The translations under genes and the position numbers were made by a program. Below the pieces are notes generated by a model that was given only the letters and a program-made list of their open reading frames with translations, did no database searches and was not told the origin of the DNA. 64,000 nucleotides of DNA from Mesomycoplasma hyopneumoniae J (lineage in GTDB: Bacteria; Bacillota_I; Bacilli_A; Mycoplasmatales; Metamycoplasmataceae): contig NC_007295.1 in the NCBI RefSeq assembly GCF_000008205.1, positions 124,001 through 188,000 of the forward strand. Reading direction: 5' to 3'. Below, one piece after another: positions 42,338 through 55,765 of this stretch; position 1 is the stretch's first letter; each line of letters begins with the position of its first letter.

Positions 42338-43441
42338 ATGGCTTCTCAAGAAAATAAGGCATTAAAAAAGGGCTCCTGTCATTGCCCTAGTCAAAAAAAA
42401 CACAATTTTGCCAGATGCCTAAAAAAAAGGCTAATTACACGTGCAGAACGTGAAATTTTTCAATTTAATCAAGATAAAATTAACCTTAAAAACTTTTGAA
42501 AACGAAAAACCTTATCAATTACAATGATGGCTTTTTCATCAATTCTTTTTACTTTAGGTGTTGCTTTTTTTCTTGGATTTGCAAAAACGGTGCCAACTGG
42601 CTTATCGGCAATTCCCGCTTTAATTACAATAATTGTTAATTCACGTTACAATGTTGATGTTAGTTGATCTTTTGCGGTAATCTATTTCGCAATTAATCTT
42701 CCTTTATTAATTTTTACGCTAGTAAAAGTTTCAAATAAAAGCTTTTCATATCTTACTTTTTTTTGACTTTTTTTTCAGATTATCTGAAATCAAGTGTTTT
42801 CACTTGATAGTCCAATTCGGGATTTTTTTGTTAAAAATATTCTAATTAAGGAAATAAAAGATTCCTGAACTTTATTTTATTATACAATTATTGGAGGAAT
42901 TTTATCAGGCTGGTCGATTGGAATTGCCTGAAAATTTGGCGGTTCAGGAGGCGGAACTGATTTTATAACTTATTTTATTGCTTTAAAATACCGCAAACCA
43001 ATCGAAAAAATAATGTTTAGTATTTCGATATTTTTTGGACTTTTTTCACTTGTTTTACTATATTTTTTCCAACCTGCTCAAGTTAATGGCCAACTTTTTG
43101 GGCAAAAGTTTTTTGCTCTTTTTCTCTATCTAATCGTATCTTCTACGATTGTAGGCCGAATTTATCCAAAATATGGTAAATTACTTTTACAAATTTATAC
43201 AAACGAACCCGAAAAAATTATTAAGCATTTTAAATCAATCAAATACTGACACTCCTATAATATTTGAGAAGGAATATCCGGCTATACAAGTCAGAAGCAG
43301 TGACGTGTAGAGACAATTATTTTTACAATTGAAAAAAAAGCAATCCTAGAAGAAGTTGCTAAATCAAAGGTGAATTTTTGATATTCAGCTACAAGAATTT
43401 TACAGACAACAGATCGTTTTGATACAACTAAAATAAATTAA
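42338..43441 (+). CDS. YitT-family membrane protein
   Basis: 367 residues: an N-terminal hydrophilic segment with two Cys (GSCHCPS), then five or six hydrophobic helices, then a cytoplasmic-type domain (WRVETIIFTIEKKAILEEVA). The pattern VPTGLSAIPALITII, then IAWKFGGSGGGTDFITYFIA, is typical of YitT/DUF161 plus a DUF2179-like C-terminus. Role unknown in the family. It starts 34 bases after the SRP RNA, with an AATAGGTAAAAATC leader. Confidence 0.8.
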
Positions 43442-43585
43442 ATTAAATTAAAAATAATCAGTTAAAAAGCTAAATTTATCCTGAATTTAAATATAATTTT
43501 ATTCATAAGCTATTAAATTTCTGAATAAAATTATATAAAAAATCATTTTTTGTTAATTTTGAATGATTTTTGCTATTTTTTAAGT

Positions 43586-43626
43586 TATAATTACAAAAGG
43601 GGGCGAGATTAACCCCCCTTGTAATT
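43586..43626 (+). promoter_or_regulatory. MFS gene promoter overlapped by a G/C-run palindrome
   Basis: TATAAT (43586-43591) lies inside the left arm of an inverted repeat: AATTACAA, AA, GGGGG, 9-base loop, CCCCCC, TTGTAATT. Transcription would begin next to the G-run. A DNA operator or a 5' mRNA hairpin are both possible. G/C runs are otherwise rare in the spacers here. Confidence 0.65.
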
Positions 43627-43658
43627 AAATGTTAGAATTTTAAGAAATCATAAATTAT

Positions 43659-45113
43659 ATGAAAAAAAATTTTATTTTAAACTTCGCGACAAAAAACGTA
43701 AAAGAAAAAAAATTAAGCTTTGGAGTTGGAATAACTTTATGAGCTTTAATCGTTTTTGCTTATATGATTTTTGTAATGAATTGAGGTTTTGCCTCTGCCG
43801 GACTTAACGGTAAAGCGGGAATAAGTGGTTATTTAGGTCACTTTTTTCCAAATGCTAATGAAGCCCCAGGAACCGTTGTAAATCAAGCAGTTAACTGGGG
43901 TATCACAATTGGTCGTGGAATTGGATCAGTTCTTGTTGGTTGATTAATTGTGAAAATTTCGCATAAATATACAGTAATTTTGTCTTTATTTTTTATGCTT
44001 TTTGGAATTATTGCCCCTTATTCACCAACTTATGCCGGGTTTATAATTCTTAGAACAATTTTTGCAATTGGCGGAACAATGCAGATTATTTTAATTCAAC
44101 CAGTTGTCTCAAATTATTTAAATCAAAGGCAAAAAGCTGTTATTTCACAGTTTTCCCCTTTTTTTTATCCAATTGGAACAATAATTACGCTTATTCCTTT
44201 TGCAGGAATTATTGGTCAAGAGGCTCAGGAAGCTTTTCGTGATAATTGACAAATTGTCTTTTTAGTTATCGGGCTTCTTACCTTAATTCCATTAATTGGA
44301 TATATCATTTTAGGTACTAAATTTGATCTTTATCCTTCAAATATAGAAAAAAGAAACAAACAGGAAAAACTGAGTTTAGCTACATTTTTCAAACAAAAAG
44401 ATACTTGATATTGAACAATTTTATATGGTTCATGACTTGTGGCAGTCGTTTTTCCTTTTACTTTTTCAAAACCAATTTTTCATCGGTTAATAGGTGATAG
44501 TGATGGAACTTTTAATGATAAAATTTCTGTTTTTCTAATCTTCTTTCTAGCAGGAATGTTTCTTGGACCTTTTACAATCGGACTTTTATCCAAATATCAG
44601 CTACAAAGACGTAAATATATATCAACAATTATAACTCTTGGCGTATTTTTTTATGTGCTTGCAACTGTTGTTTTTGTTTTAAAAGTTGGAAAAAATTATG
44701 AATATGCAAAATCTTATACGGATGGTTGAACTTGATTGTTCTTATTTTTGGGCCTTTTTATGGGAATTTGTCTTTGAGGAATTCAAGGTGTTATGCTAAA
44801 TTTACCTCATGAATATAAAGGCTCAAACCCTTACCGTGTTGGTTTTCAGTTCGGTCTAATTTGGGGTCTTGGCTATACCGCTTTTACAATCGCAACGATT
44901 ATTACATCATTAGTTAACACGCCACCAGGAATTGATCTAAAAAAATTAGAACTAAATAATGTCGATGGTTATGCTCTTGGAGCTTATATTCTCATTATTA
45001 TTTTCTCACTTGTTTCTTCAATTGGTTTAGCCCTTTTAAAGGAACCAAATCCAGAATATAAAAAATTATTAAAAATACGTAGTTTTTCTGAAATTGAACG
45101 AATCAAAAAATAA
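43659..45113 (+). CDS. MFS transporter
   Basis: A 484-residue membrane protein with about 12 helices in two halves joined by a loop around residues 220-250 (FDLYPSNIEKRNKQEKLSLA). The first half has VNWGITIGRGIGSVLVGWLI, then KISHKYTVI, an MFS motif-A-like loop. UGA-Trp is frequent. It lies just upstream of ldh in the same direction. A sugar-phosphate or carboxylate substrate is plausible, but the sequence does not decide it. Its promoter overlaps a strong palindrome. Confidence 0.82.
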
Positions 45114-45138
45114 AAAAAATTTCATTTTTGATTCGTTT
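45099..45138 (+). terminator. MFS gene terminator
   Basis: AACGAATCAAAAA stem, A/T loop, TTTTTGATTCGTTTT; it begins inside the last codons of the transporter gene. Confidence 0.7.
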
Positions 45139-45237
45139 TAATTAAAAATAAGAAAAAAATTATCATTACTTGTTTTTAATTAAAAAAAATTAAATCTATC
45201 AATGAAAAAATTTAACAAAAAAGGAGAAATCAAACTT

Positions 45238-46185
45238 ATGAAACCTATTAAAATAGCTCTAATTGGTGCTGGAAATGTCGGAAATTCCTTCCTTTATGCA
45301 GCAATGAATCAAGGACTTGCATCCGAGTATGGAATTATTGATATTAATCCTGATTTTGCCGATGGTAATGCTTTTGATTTTGAAGATGCCTCAGCTTCTT
45401 TGCCTTTTCCGATTAGTGTCTCCCGTTATGAATATAAAGATCTAAAAGATGCTGATTTTATTGTAATTACAGCGGGAAGACCACAAAAACCGGGTGAAAC
45501 TCGGCTTGAATTAGTAGCTGATAACATCCGAATTATCCGGGAAATTGCACTAAAAGTCAAAGAAAGTGGCTTTAGTGGAATAAGTATTATTGTTGCTAAT
45601 CCTGTTGATATAATTACAAGGGCTTACCGGGATGCATCTGGATTTTCCGATCAAAAAGTTATCGGTAGTGGAACTGTTTTAGATACAGCAAGGCTTCAAT
45701 TTGCAATCGCAAAAAGAGCAAAAGTATCGCCTAATTCGGTTCAGGCCTACGTGATGGGTGAACATGGTGATTCATCTTTTGTTGCTTATTCAAATATTAA
45801 AATTGCCGGTGAATGTTTCTGTGCTTATTCTAAACTAACCGGAATTGATAGCTCAAATTACGAAAAAGAACTTGAATATCCAGTTTCTCGCCGGGCTTAT
45901 GAAATTATTAATCGTAAAAGGGCAACATTTTATGGAATTGGTGCAGCTATTGCCAAAATAGTTTCTAATATTATCAAAGATACAAAAAATATTATGATTG
46001 CCGGAGCAAATTTACGAGGAGAATACGGATTTCACGGAGTAAATATCGGAGTTCCAGTTGTTTTAGGAGCAAACGGAATTGAAAAAATTATTGAGATTAG
46101 TCTTAATGATAAAGAAAAAGAAAAATTTGCCAAATCAGTTGCAATCATTGATAAAATTTATCAGGATGCAATTAAAAATATTTAA
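45238..46185 (+). CDS. ldh: L-lactate dehydrogenase
   Basis: A 315-residue NAD-dependent enzyme regenerating NAD from pyruvate. NAD fold: KIALIGAGNVGNSFLYA and GIIDINPDFADG. Substrate Arg loop GRPQKPGETRLEL; IVANPVDIIT; GSGTVLDTARLQF; catalytic His in VMGEHGDSSF. The ATG with AAGGAGAAA upstream is chosen over an in-frame ATG 12 codons earlier that has no ribosome-binding site. Followed by a palindromic terminator. Confidence 0.97.
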   Translation: MKPIKIALIGAGNVGNSFLYAAMNQGLASEYGIIDINPDFADGNAFDFEDASASLPFPISVSRYEYKDLKDADFIVITAGRPQKPGETRLELVADNIRIIREIALKVKESGFSGISIIVANPVDIITRAYRDASGFSDQKVIGSGTVLDTARLQFAIAKRAKVSPNSVQAYVMGEHGDSSFVAYSNIKIAGECFCAYSKLTGIDSSNYEKELEYPVSRRAYEIINRKRATFYGIGAAIAKIVSNIIKDTKNIMIAGANLRGEYGFHGVNIGVPVVLGANGIEKIIEISLNDKEKEKFAKSVAIIDKIYQDAIKNI

Positions 46186-46247
46186 TTTTTTAGGAAAAAC
46201 AGTTTAAAAATCTCTCTATAAATTTAATATTTTTATCCTATGATTTT

Positions 46248-46281
46248 AAAAAAGTACTATAAATTTATAGTACTTTTTTAA
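46248..46281. terminator. ldh palindromic terminator
   Basis: Same AAAAAAGTACTATAAATT / AATTTATAGTACTTTTTT element as at 31636-31670. The AT-rich stretch from here to tRNA-Leu holds no gene. Confidence 0.8.
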
Positions 46282-46424
46282 TTTTTAGCAAAAAAATTAA
46301 AGCTTAAAAATCTTTATTTTTTCAAGGCTAAATTTGAGCTTGGAAAAAATAAAATTAACCCTTTTTTAATTTTTCTTATTTATATAATTTAAAAAAAATT
46401 AAAAAAAGGTTATAAAAATTATTT

Positions 46425-46508
46425 TGGTGGCTCATATCGGACTCGAACCGATACGCATTGCTGCAGCAGGTTTTGAGTCTGCCGTGTCTACCATTCCACC
46501 AATGAGCC
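46425..46508 (-). tRNA. tRNA-Leu (CAA)
   Basis: An 84-nt class II tRNA with GGCTCAT acceptor, anticodon loop CTCAAAA (anticodon CAA), a long variable arm and GGTTCGAGTCC T-arm, with CCA encoded. The base pair next to the anticodon loop is an A-C mismatch. Confidence 0.9.
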
Positions 46509-46552
46509 TTTGTGAAAATCAAAAAAAATATCAAATTTAACTTAAATTATAT

Positions 46553-46558
46553 TATAAT
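46553..46558 (+). promoter_or_regulatory. DUF31 protease gene -10 box
   Basis: TATAAT ending 7 bases before the first ATG, so the transcript would be leaderless. Confidence 0.55.
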
Positions 46559-46565
46559 TATACCA

Positions 46566-49408
46566 ATGATGGCTAAAAAAGAAAAGAAAACTTGAAAAAA
46601 ATTTTTATTTAGAATTATACCGCTACTAACAGCGCCATTTTTTTTGACTGCTATAGGTTGCACGCCTTTTGGAGCGGTCAAAAAAATAGGTGGATTAGTT
46701 GCCGAGATTGGCGAAAATAATCCTTGAGATCAAGAACTAAATCCTAAAAAACCACTAGATTCAATTATTAGTGGGCGAATTAGGTCAAGATTTGAAAAAA
46801 TTAAGGCATCTGAATTTTTAAAACAAATAACTTTCTTAAATAATGAAAATAGTCTAAATGAAATTAATTCACAAATTGCTAAGGAAAAAGGTAAGCTTTT
46901 AAATTCAGCAATTCTTTGAAGTTTTATTCCGGGAGTCGATAATTATGACCTTAATAAAAAATTTGATATCCAAATTAAGGCTGATCCTAATTCGGTAAAT
47001 GATGATTATGGGGCCATTAAAATTAAGGTTGATGCTTTCGAAAAAGGTTCAGACCGGTTAGTTCAAAGCAAAAATTTTCTCATTTCGGGATTTAAGACAG
47101 AAATAACCGGAATTTTTGCATATAAACAGCGAATTGCAACAGCTTTTCAGAATATTAATACCCTAACTTTAAAAGATGAAAAAAATTTTGATGTTAATAA
47201 ACTTGATTCTAATGCAGATATTTGGGATTTTTTAAATCTCCCATCCAATTTTGAAAAATTGGATATTAACAAGTTGCGAAATTCTGATCAATTTGATGTA
47301 CCTGAATCTGATGTCTCAGCGCCTAATATTGCCAAAATTGCCAAAAATCCTTACCGTTTAAGGGTCAAAAATTTCTATTATCTAAAAGCTACCATTCTAA
47401 AAAATTCCTATGATAAAAACACTGGTGAAATCGATGTAATTTTATCAATTTATCATGATTCTTTTAATAATTATGTCTCAAAAATTGTAAAATTAAAGAC
47501 CAAAGCAAACCCTGGATTTAATAAATTAACCGAAAATAAAAGCTTTAAATTAAAAGAAAAATATGCGAATTTTTTACCTTCTTTTCTTATAAATTCTCAC
47601 ATAAATCAGAGTCAATCACTAGCTGAATTTATTAATTTTGGTGATTTTAACTATCAAAATTATGATATTAAAATTGTTCCTTCGCTTGCAAATGACCAAA
47701 ATGGTGATTTTTATATTATTTTAAATAAAAAAGAAACTAGTCTAACTTCTGGATCAATCAGTCCGGGTCAGGTAATTAAAGTTGAAGGTTTTAATTCCTA
47801 TGATAAAATTTTTTCAAGTGAGGAATTTACTAGGGAAATTGACTTTGACTATCTTGATTCTTGATATAAATTACCAAAAACAGCCGATCTTGCTGAAAAA
47901 CTACAGAGTATTTCCGAAAGTTTAAATTCTTCAAGTGATTCACTTTTATGACCGCTTTTTGGCAAAGCAGTAGAAAAAGCGCTTTCATCAGAGGAATTAT
48001 TTAAAAACACTAATAATTTGAAAAGTTTTGAAAAATTTAACTATAAATTTGCCTCATTAGTTGATTTTAAAATTGATGAGACTGGTATTAGTTTCTATTT
48101 TGGAAATTCACTTCAGGATTATTATCAAGTAAAAATTAAATTTAGCCAAAAAACTGAAAGTAAAAATATTATCGCTGATTTTGGGGCAAAAGTTCTTGAA
48201 AAAGATTCAATAAATAGCTCGCTTCGTGCAAGATCGCTTGTAATTCAACTCCGTTCGAATGAATATGATCGCCAAACAAAAACAAATACAAGCAAAATTA
48301 CATCAGGAACCGCTTGAGTTTTTGATCGAAAATTAAAAAAAGACCCAAAGAATCCAGGAAAATTTCTACCAACAAATACTTATTATTTAGCGACAAATTT
48401 ACACGTTATTGCTGATTTACTCAATAAACCTGACCAAGTTTATTCATTTTCATACCTCCTTGATGGCAGCCTTAAAAATCTTGATACAATCAGTTTTGAT
48501 GATACAAATTTATTCCGTCGTTTTGATCGTGTTGCAAAAACTGCAAATAAAAAAGATTATCTAGGACCTGAAGGTTTTCAGTATATCACTAGTGAATCAA
48601 AGAAATTTTGGGAAAATTTAAAAATTAATCCAATCGGGCTTAATATGCCTGACAAGGATAAATTCCGTGATTTTGCAATCATCGAAATTACTTTTCCAGA
48701 AGATAAAGTCAAAAAAAATTCTTTTAATTTCGGCATCCCTTTTCTTGATCTTGATTTTTTTGGTCAACCTTCATATATAAAAAATATTCCTGATGCAGTT
48801 AAAAATTATCAAAAATCGCCGCTTGATTTTTTAGTTACTGATAAATTAGTGCCTAATTTTACAAAGGCAACCCAAGAAAAAATTACAGACAAAATCAAAA
48901 AAGCACTACCCTTACATGCTTATTTAGGTGGATTTTTAGGTGGATTTACTTGAATTACCGACAACAAAAATGCATTTATTACAACTAATGGAATTCTTAA
49001 AGAAACTGATTTTCGCCAGGAGGATTCAATAAAAAAATTTCAAGGGGCCAACTCAATTTCGCTCCCTGGTCTTCGTGGTGGTCATGGAATGTCGGGTTCG
49101 CTTGTAGTCAATGAATATAATCAAGTTCTTGGAATTTTTTGGGGCGGATATTTCCCGCCAACTTTACCTGGTCAAAACCAGCTTGTAAAAGGAATTGGCC
49201 AATTTGATCCAATTGGTCTAAAAACTGACTCAAATCCGACAATTTTAGCAAAATGACTCGCACAGACTCAGGATATCCAACCGATCTTGATGCAAGACAG
49301 GAAAAAGTTTTTAGCCTTGAGGATCCAAAAGAACTCGAAAAACTCGCACATTCAGCAAGGTGAATCAAATTTGATAATTTCATAGAAAAAGAAAATTCAA
49401 ACATTTAG
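46566..49408 (+). CDS. DUF31 trypsin-like lipoprotein protease; frameshift near 3' end
   Basis: A lipoprotein with lipobox TAIGC (Cys about residue 32) and a large ectodomain. The protease domain is trypsin-like: His in YLATNLHVIADLL (about 613), Asp in KFRDFAIIEITF (about 702), Ser in GGHGMSGSLVVN (about 843), typical of DUF31 / mycoplasma immunoglobulin-protease relatives. In the main frame the stop is at 49383-49385, but after about 49255 its codons become GC-rich at third positions. The -1-related frame, beginning DSGYPTDLDARQEKVFSLED and ending at 49408, looks truly coding. One missing base near 49250-49265 would explain this. Function: surface proteolysis, possibly of antibodies; not proven. 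Confidence 0.85.
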
Positions 49409-49443
49409 TTTTGGCTTTTAAAAAAACAAAACTAAATGTTTTT
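49399..49443 (+). terminator. DUF31 protease gene terminator
   Basis: AAACATTTAGTTTTG, loop, CAAAACTAAATGTTTTTT: a long perfect stem overlapping the end of the gene. Confidence 0.88.
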
Positions 49444-49452
49444 TAACTAATT

Positions 49453-50538
49453 ATGGAAAAAAAAATGTTTAATTCTCTGATGAAAATTCATCAGAAGTAT
49501 CAGGATTTAAAGCAACTTTTAGAAACAGATCAGATCCTTAATGACCAAAAACAGTATCTACAGATTGCAAAGGAGATTGCTAGTATTAGTGAAATTATTG
49601 AAGTTTTTCAAAAATTTCTTGATGATCAAAAAGTTCTTGAAGATGCAAAAACTATTTTAATTCAGGAAGATGATCCAGAATTAATCCAGCTTGCAAAAGT
49701 AGAAATTGCAACTATGAGCAAGAACATCGAAGAATATGAAAAAAAATTGTTAATTTTAATGCTCCCAAAAGATAAAAATGACGAAAAGGACGTAATTGTT
49801 GAGATCCGCGGGGCGGCTGGCGGCGATGAGGCAAACATTTTTGTCGGCGATCTTTTTAAGATGTATCATAAATGAGCTGATTCCCAAAAAGCAAAAGTAA
49901 AAGTTTTAAGCTCCTCACTTGCTTTAGCAGGCGGGTTTAGTCAAATTATTTTTCAAATTTCAGGTCAAAAAATTTACTCAAAACTAAAATTTGAATCTGG
50001 AGTTCACCGGGTTCAAAGAGTTCCTGCAACTGAAACAATGGGGCGAATTCATACCTCAACTGCAACAGTTACGGTTATGCCAAAAATTGATGAAAAAATT
50101 GAGATTGAAATTAACCCTTCTGATCTAAAAATTGATACCTATCGATCTTCAGGAGCAGGGGGTCAATCGGTAAATACAACGGATTCAGCCGTCCGGATAA
50201 CCCATATTCCCACCGGTATTGTCGTAACTTCACAGGATGAAAGATCGCAAATTGGGAATAAAGAGATTGCAATGGGAATTCTCAAGTCCAAAATTTATAA
50301 TCTTGAACTGCAAAAACAACAGCAAAAACAGTCAGATTTTCGTAAATTAGCAGGTTCAGGAGCTCGTTCTGAAAAAATTAGAACTTATAATTATCCCCAA
50401 GATCGACTAACAGACCATCGAATTAATTTTTCTACCTCACTAAAACCAATAATTCAAGGGAGCCTAAATCCAATAATTGAAGCCTTACTTGCCCAAGAAA
50501 AAACGGAACTAATTCTACAAAATTATGCTAATAAATAA
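49453..50538 (+). CDS. prfA: Peptide chain release factor 1
   Basis: A 361-residue factor releasing peptides at UAA/UAG. It has the peptide-anticodon motif region with [19 protein letters not shown], and the catalytic GGQ in [18 protein letters not shown]. It is the only release factor expected, because UGA is sense and RF2 is absent in mollicutes. Followed by prmC with a 14-base overlap, which modifies the GGQ glutamine. Confidence 0.98.
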
Positions 50539-51241
50539 GCGCAAATTAGAACTTTTAAAAGAAAAACAACGATATAATTTACCTCTTAAGATCTCAAAAT
50601 TGGAAAATTTAAAGTTAGAACTGGACTATCCGATCCAAAAAATTATTGGATTTATTGAAATGGAAGGCGTTAAAATTTTCCTTGATCAAAAAGTTTTTAT
50701 CCCGCGTTATGAAACCCAGGAATTAATTCTTAAAATAAAAAAAGTAATAAAAAAAGGTGATTTGGTCCTTGATTTATGTTCTGGATCAGGTTTTATCGGT
50801 CTTGCGCTTGCTAAATTTATTAATGCAAAAATAACTCTGGCAGATATAAGTGATGAGGCAATTCTTCAGGCAAAGCTTAATGCAAAATATAATAATTTAG
50901 AGCTAAATATCATAAAATCCGACCTTTTTGCGAATATTCCTGAGCAAAAATTTAATATAATAGTTGCAAATCCACCTTATTTAAAAGAGGAAAAACTAGC
51001 TAATTCAGTGCTTAATTTTGAACCAAAAACCGCCTTGTTTGCATGGCCTGAGCCTTTTTCATTCTATGAAAAAATTCTTGAAAAAATTGATAATTTTTTA
51101 GCCGACGATGGTTGAATTTTTTTTGAAATTGACTATAATAGTCAAGATTTTTTCAAGAAAAACTACCCTGATTTTATAATTGAAAAAGATATAAATGGGA
51201 AAACAAGATTTGCTTACTGACAAAAAACGGCAAAAAAGTAA
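50525..51241 (+). CDS. prmC: Release-factor glutamine methyltransferase
   Basis: 238 residues. The SAM fold has [19 protein letters not shown], and the catalytic NPPY in [14 protein letters not shown]. It methylates the GGQ glutamine of RF1. The N-terminal helical domain is short compared with E. coli PrmC (277 residues). UGA-Trp codons near the end. Coupled to prfA by overlap. Confidence 0.95.
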
Positions 51242-51301
51242 AGAATTTATAACATTTTTTAAAAATTAGTTTTTAAAAAATTTGACTTTGAAAGGAATTT
51301 A

Positions 51302-53107
<1,806 letters not shown>

Positions 53108-53115
<8 letters not shown>

Positions 53116-53632
53116 TATTGTTTTATTTCAACCCGAAATTGGCCCTAATACCGGCAATATAATTCGTTCTTGTTTTGTTGCTGGACTAAAACTGCATATT
53201 ATTATGCCGATTGCCTTTGATTTAGAGCCAAAACACTTAAAAAGACCGGCTGCGGGAATTTTATTATCTGAGATTGAGCATGAGATACATAAAAATTGGC
53301 AAAATTTTTCTGAAAAATACGGTCAAAAAAATCTATTTTTTATTACCCGTTATGGCCAAAAATTGTACACTGAAGTTGATTTTTACACTGAAATCGAAAC
53401 AAAAAAAGATATTTTTTTTGTTTTTGGCCGTGAATCTACCGGCATTCCAATTGAAATTTTGAAAAAAAACAAAGAAAAATGCCTCAGAATACCAATGATC
53501 GCGAAAGCTCGTTCATTAAATTTAGCAAACACAGTTGTAATTATAGCATATGAATTCCACAGACAATTAAATTTCAAAAAATTATCACGATTCGAGGTAC
53601 AAAAAGGAACAAATTATCTTGATGAAAATTAA
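53108..53632 (+). CDS. trmL: tRNA (cytidine/uridine-34 2'-O)-methyltransferase TrmL-like
   Basis: A 174-residue SPOUT methylase. Motif 1 FQPEIGPNTGNIIRSCFVAG, motif 2 FFVFGRESTGIPIEI and motif 3 RIPMIAKARSLNLANTVVI match the TrmL/CspR group modifying the wobble base of tRNA-Leu. Full length. Overlaps the preceding and following genes. Confidence 0.92.
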
Positions 53633-54377
53633 AAAAATTACTTCTTATAATAACCCAATTATAAAAGAAATAGGTAAATTAAAATTAAAAAAATACCGTA
53701 ATTTATGAAATAAATTTGTAGTAGAAGGTGAAAAAGATATTGAATCAGCTATCAATGCAGGTTTAGTTTTGAGAATTCTTACAACAAAAAATAATGTTGA
53801 AAAGTACCAAAAAGTTAATGTTGATGTGGTAATAGTTTCTCAAAAAATTCTTGAAAAATTATCCCAGCACAAAAGTCCATCAGAAGTAATCGCAGTTTGT
53901 AAATCAAAAAAACAACGTAAAATAAAGGATTTTTTAGACTCAAAACGACTTGTAATTCTTGAAAATATTCAAAATCCGGGAAATTTAGGAACAATTATTC
54001 GAAATTGTTATAGCTTCGGTTTTGACCTTGTTTATTCAGGTGTTGATCTTTATAATGTTAAAACAATTTCTGCCTCTAAAGGCGCGATTTTTATGGCAAA
54101 TATTTACTTTTTAAAAAATATTTCAGATTTTTTTAAATTTGGGCCAAAACAAGAAATTATTATCAGCTCACTTGAAAAAGATGCTCAAAATCTTATGGAT
54201 TTTAAAGTAATTCCAGAAAAATCATATACAATAATTTTTGGAAATGAAGGTAAAGGAGTCTCAAAAAAACTAAATAAACTAGCGGATAAAAAAATTTATA
54301 TACCCATAAATTTTGAATCATTAAATATTGCGAGCGCGAATGCAATTTTTTGCCATTTTTTTCAATTAAAAAAATAA
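53622..54377 (+). CDS. TrmH/SpoU-family rRNA 2'-O-methyltransferase
   Basis: A 251-residue SPOUT methylase: an N-terminal substrate-binding domain (NPIIKEIGKLKLKKYRN; KFVVEGEKDIESAI), then LVILENIQNPGNLGTIIRNC, TIIFGNEGKGVSKKL and IPINFESLNIASANAI. This layout is RlmB/TsnR-like, so 23S rRNA is the likely target. Starts 11 bases inside trmL. Last gene of the gltX-linked overlapping group. Confidence 0.9.
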
Positions 54378-54383
54378 AAAAAA

Positions 54384-54458
54384 TGGCAGAGGTGACAGGA
54401 GTCGAACCCGCAACATACGGGGTTGAAGCCCGTTGTTCTACCATTGAACTACACCTCT
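54384..54458 (-). tRNA. tRNA-Trp (UCA), reads UGA
   Basis: A 75-nt cloverleaf: AGAGGTG acceptor, TAGTTCAATGGTAGAAC D-arm, anticodon loop CTTCAAC (anticodon TCA), GGTTCGACTCC T-arm, CCA encoded. The UCA anticodon decodes both UGA and UGG and underlies the UGA-Trp code seen in the genes here. Convergent with the preceding methylase, 6 bases apart. Confidence 0.95.
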
Positions 54459-54516
54459 AAACCAAAAATTAATTATACCACATTTTTTAAAAAATAATAT
54501 AAAATTTAACTAAATT

Positions 54517-55122
54517 ATGAATTTAAATTCAACTAAAACATCAAAAATTAAAGATTTTTTTATTTTTTTATGATTTATTATTAAAATTTCACTAATTTCT
54601 TTTGGCGGCGGAAATGCGTTAATGCCAATCATTTACAACCAAGTTGTTACAAAAAAACAATGGATTTCAAAGTCTGATTTTGATCAAGGACTAATTTTGA
54701 CAAATTTACTACCTGGGCCTTCGGTTGTGCAAATGATTTCGCTAATTGCAATTAAGAGATTAGGAAGTTTTTTGGGGGTTATTGTTACAATTTTGGGAAT
54801 TTTACCCCATATTTTCCTGTTTTTATTGCTTATTTATGTAACAAAATTTCTCCCAGAAAGATATTTTATTATTTTTAATTTGGCTGTTTTTTCTACAATT
54901 ATTGGTGTTTTATTAGGTTTTTCATATATTTATTGGAAAAATGATAAAAAAAATTTAAATTCGGCTGTTTATTTTAGTATCTTAATTGCTAGTTTTGCCT
55001 ATTGCTTTTTTGTGCCAAACCCTTATAATCTAGCGCTTGTACCTCTTTTTTGTGTTATTTTTATTTATTTTATCTGATTTTTAATCAAAAAATGGAAGAG
55101 AAAAAATGATACTAATAATTAG
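54517..55122 (+). CDS. Chromate-transporter-family protein, first half
   Basis: A 201-residue membrane protein with about five helices. The CHR signature SFGGGNALMPIIY and the LTNLLPGPSVVQMISLIAI stretch (Pro-Gly-Pro) match ChrA half-domains. It overlaps the second half by 17 bases, so the two short proteins likely form a heterodimer. Substrate unproven; CHR proteins in mycoplasmas are often not shown to move chromate. Confidence 0.85.
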
Positions 55123-55756
55123 TTTGGCAATAATCGGGCTTGTTTTAATTAGTCTACTAGTTTTTGGCGGCGGTCAAGTTTTTATGCCTGTTTTTAGCTG
55201 GTTTTGAGAACAACTAGCTCACCTGGGTCTAAAAATTGATCAGGAACAAATTAGTCAAATTTTTACTATTGCTAATTCAACTCCGGGGGTTATCTCACTT
55301 AAATTAGCAGGAATTACGGGCTTTTTAATTGGCGATTATGGTGTTTTGGGTTGATTTTTAGCCATTTTTTTTATAATTATTTTTATTTTGCCGGCTATTT
55401 TTTTAATAATTTTTTGATTGAGAATTAGCAAAAAAATAGCTATCAAAAACAATGTTTTTTGAATAAATTTGATAAAAATTTTTCGGCCGGTGATTGTCGG
55501 AATAATATTAGCACTTGCTTTCCAATTACTTACCAATTTGATTTTTATAAATTATAGTTTTAATTCAAGTAAAGGTTATTTTTTAACAAAAAAAAGCAGT
55601 GAATTTTTAGAGGGTTGAAGATTTTGGGTTTTTATTTTTTTTGGGACCTCATGGGCTATAATTGTTTTTATTTCTTACTTAAAGAAAAAAAACATATTTT
55701 TACTAATAATTTTAGGAATTATTTTGGCCCTAACTTGCCTTCAACCTTGAATTTAA
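55106..55756 (+). CDS. Chromate-transporter-family protein, second half
   Basis: A 216-residue paralogue of the preceding product: VFGGGQVFMPVFSW and IANSTPGVISLKLAGITGF repeat the FGGG and Pro-Gly landmarks. About six helices; UGA-Trp throughout. Overlaps its partner's 3' end, indicating coupled translation. The nuclease-like gene starts 9 bases later. Confidence 0.85.
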
Positions 55757-55765
55757 AGGAGCTTT

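Noticed and set aside
49108-49404. 98-codon minus-strand frame
   Set aside because: Antisense to the end of the DUF31 protease gene and unsupported by composition or start signals.
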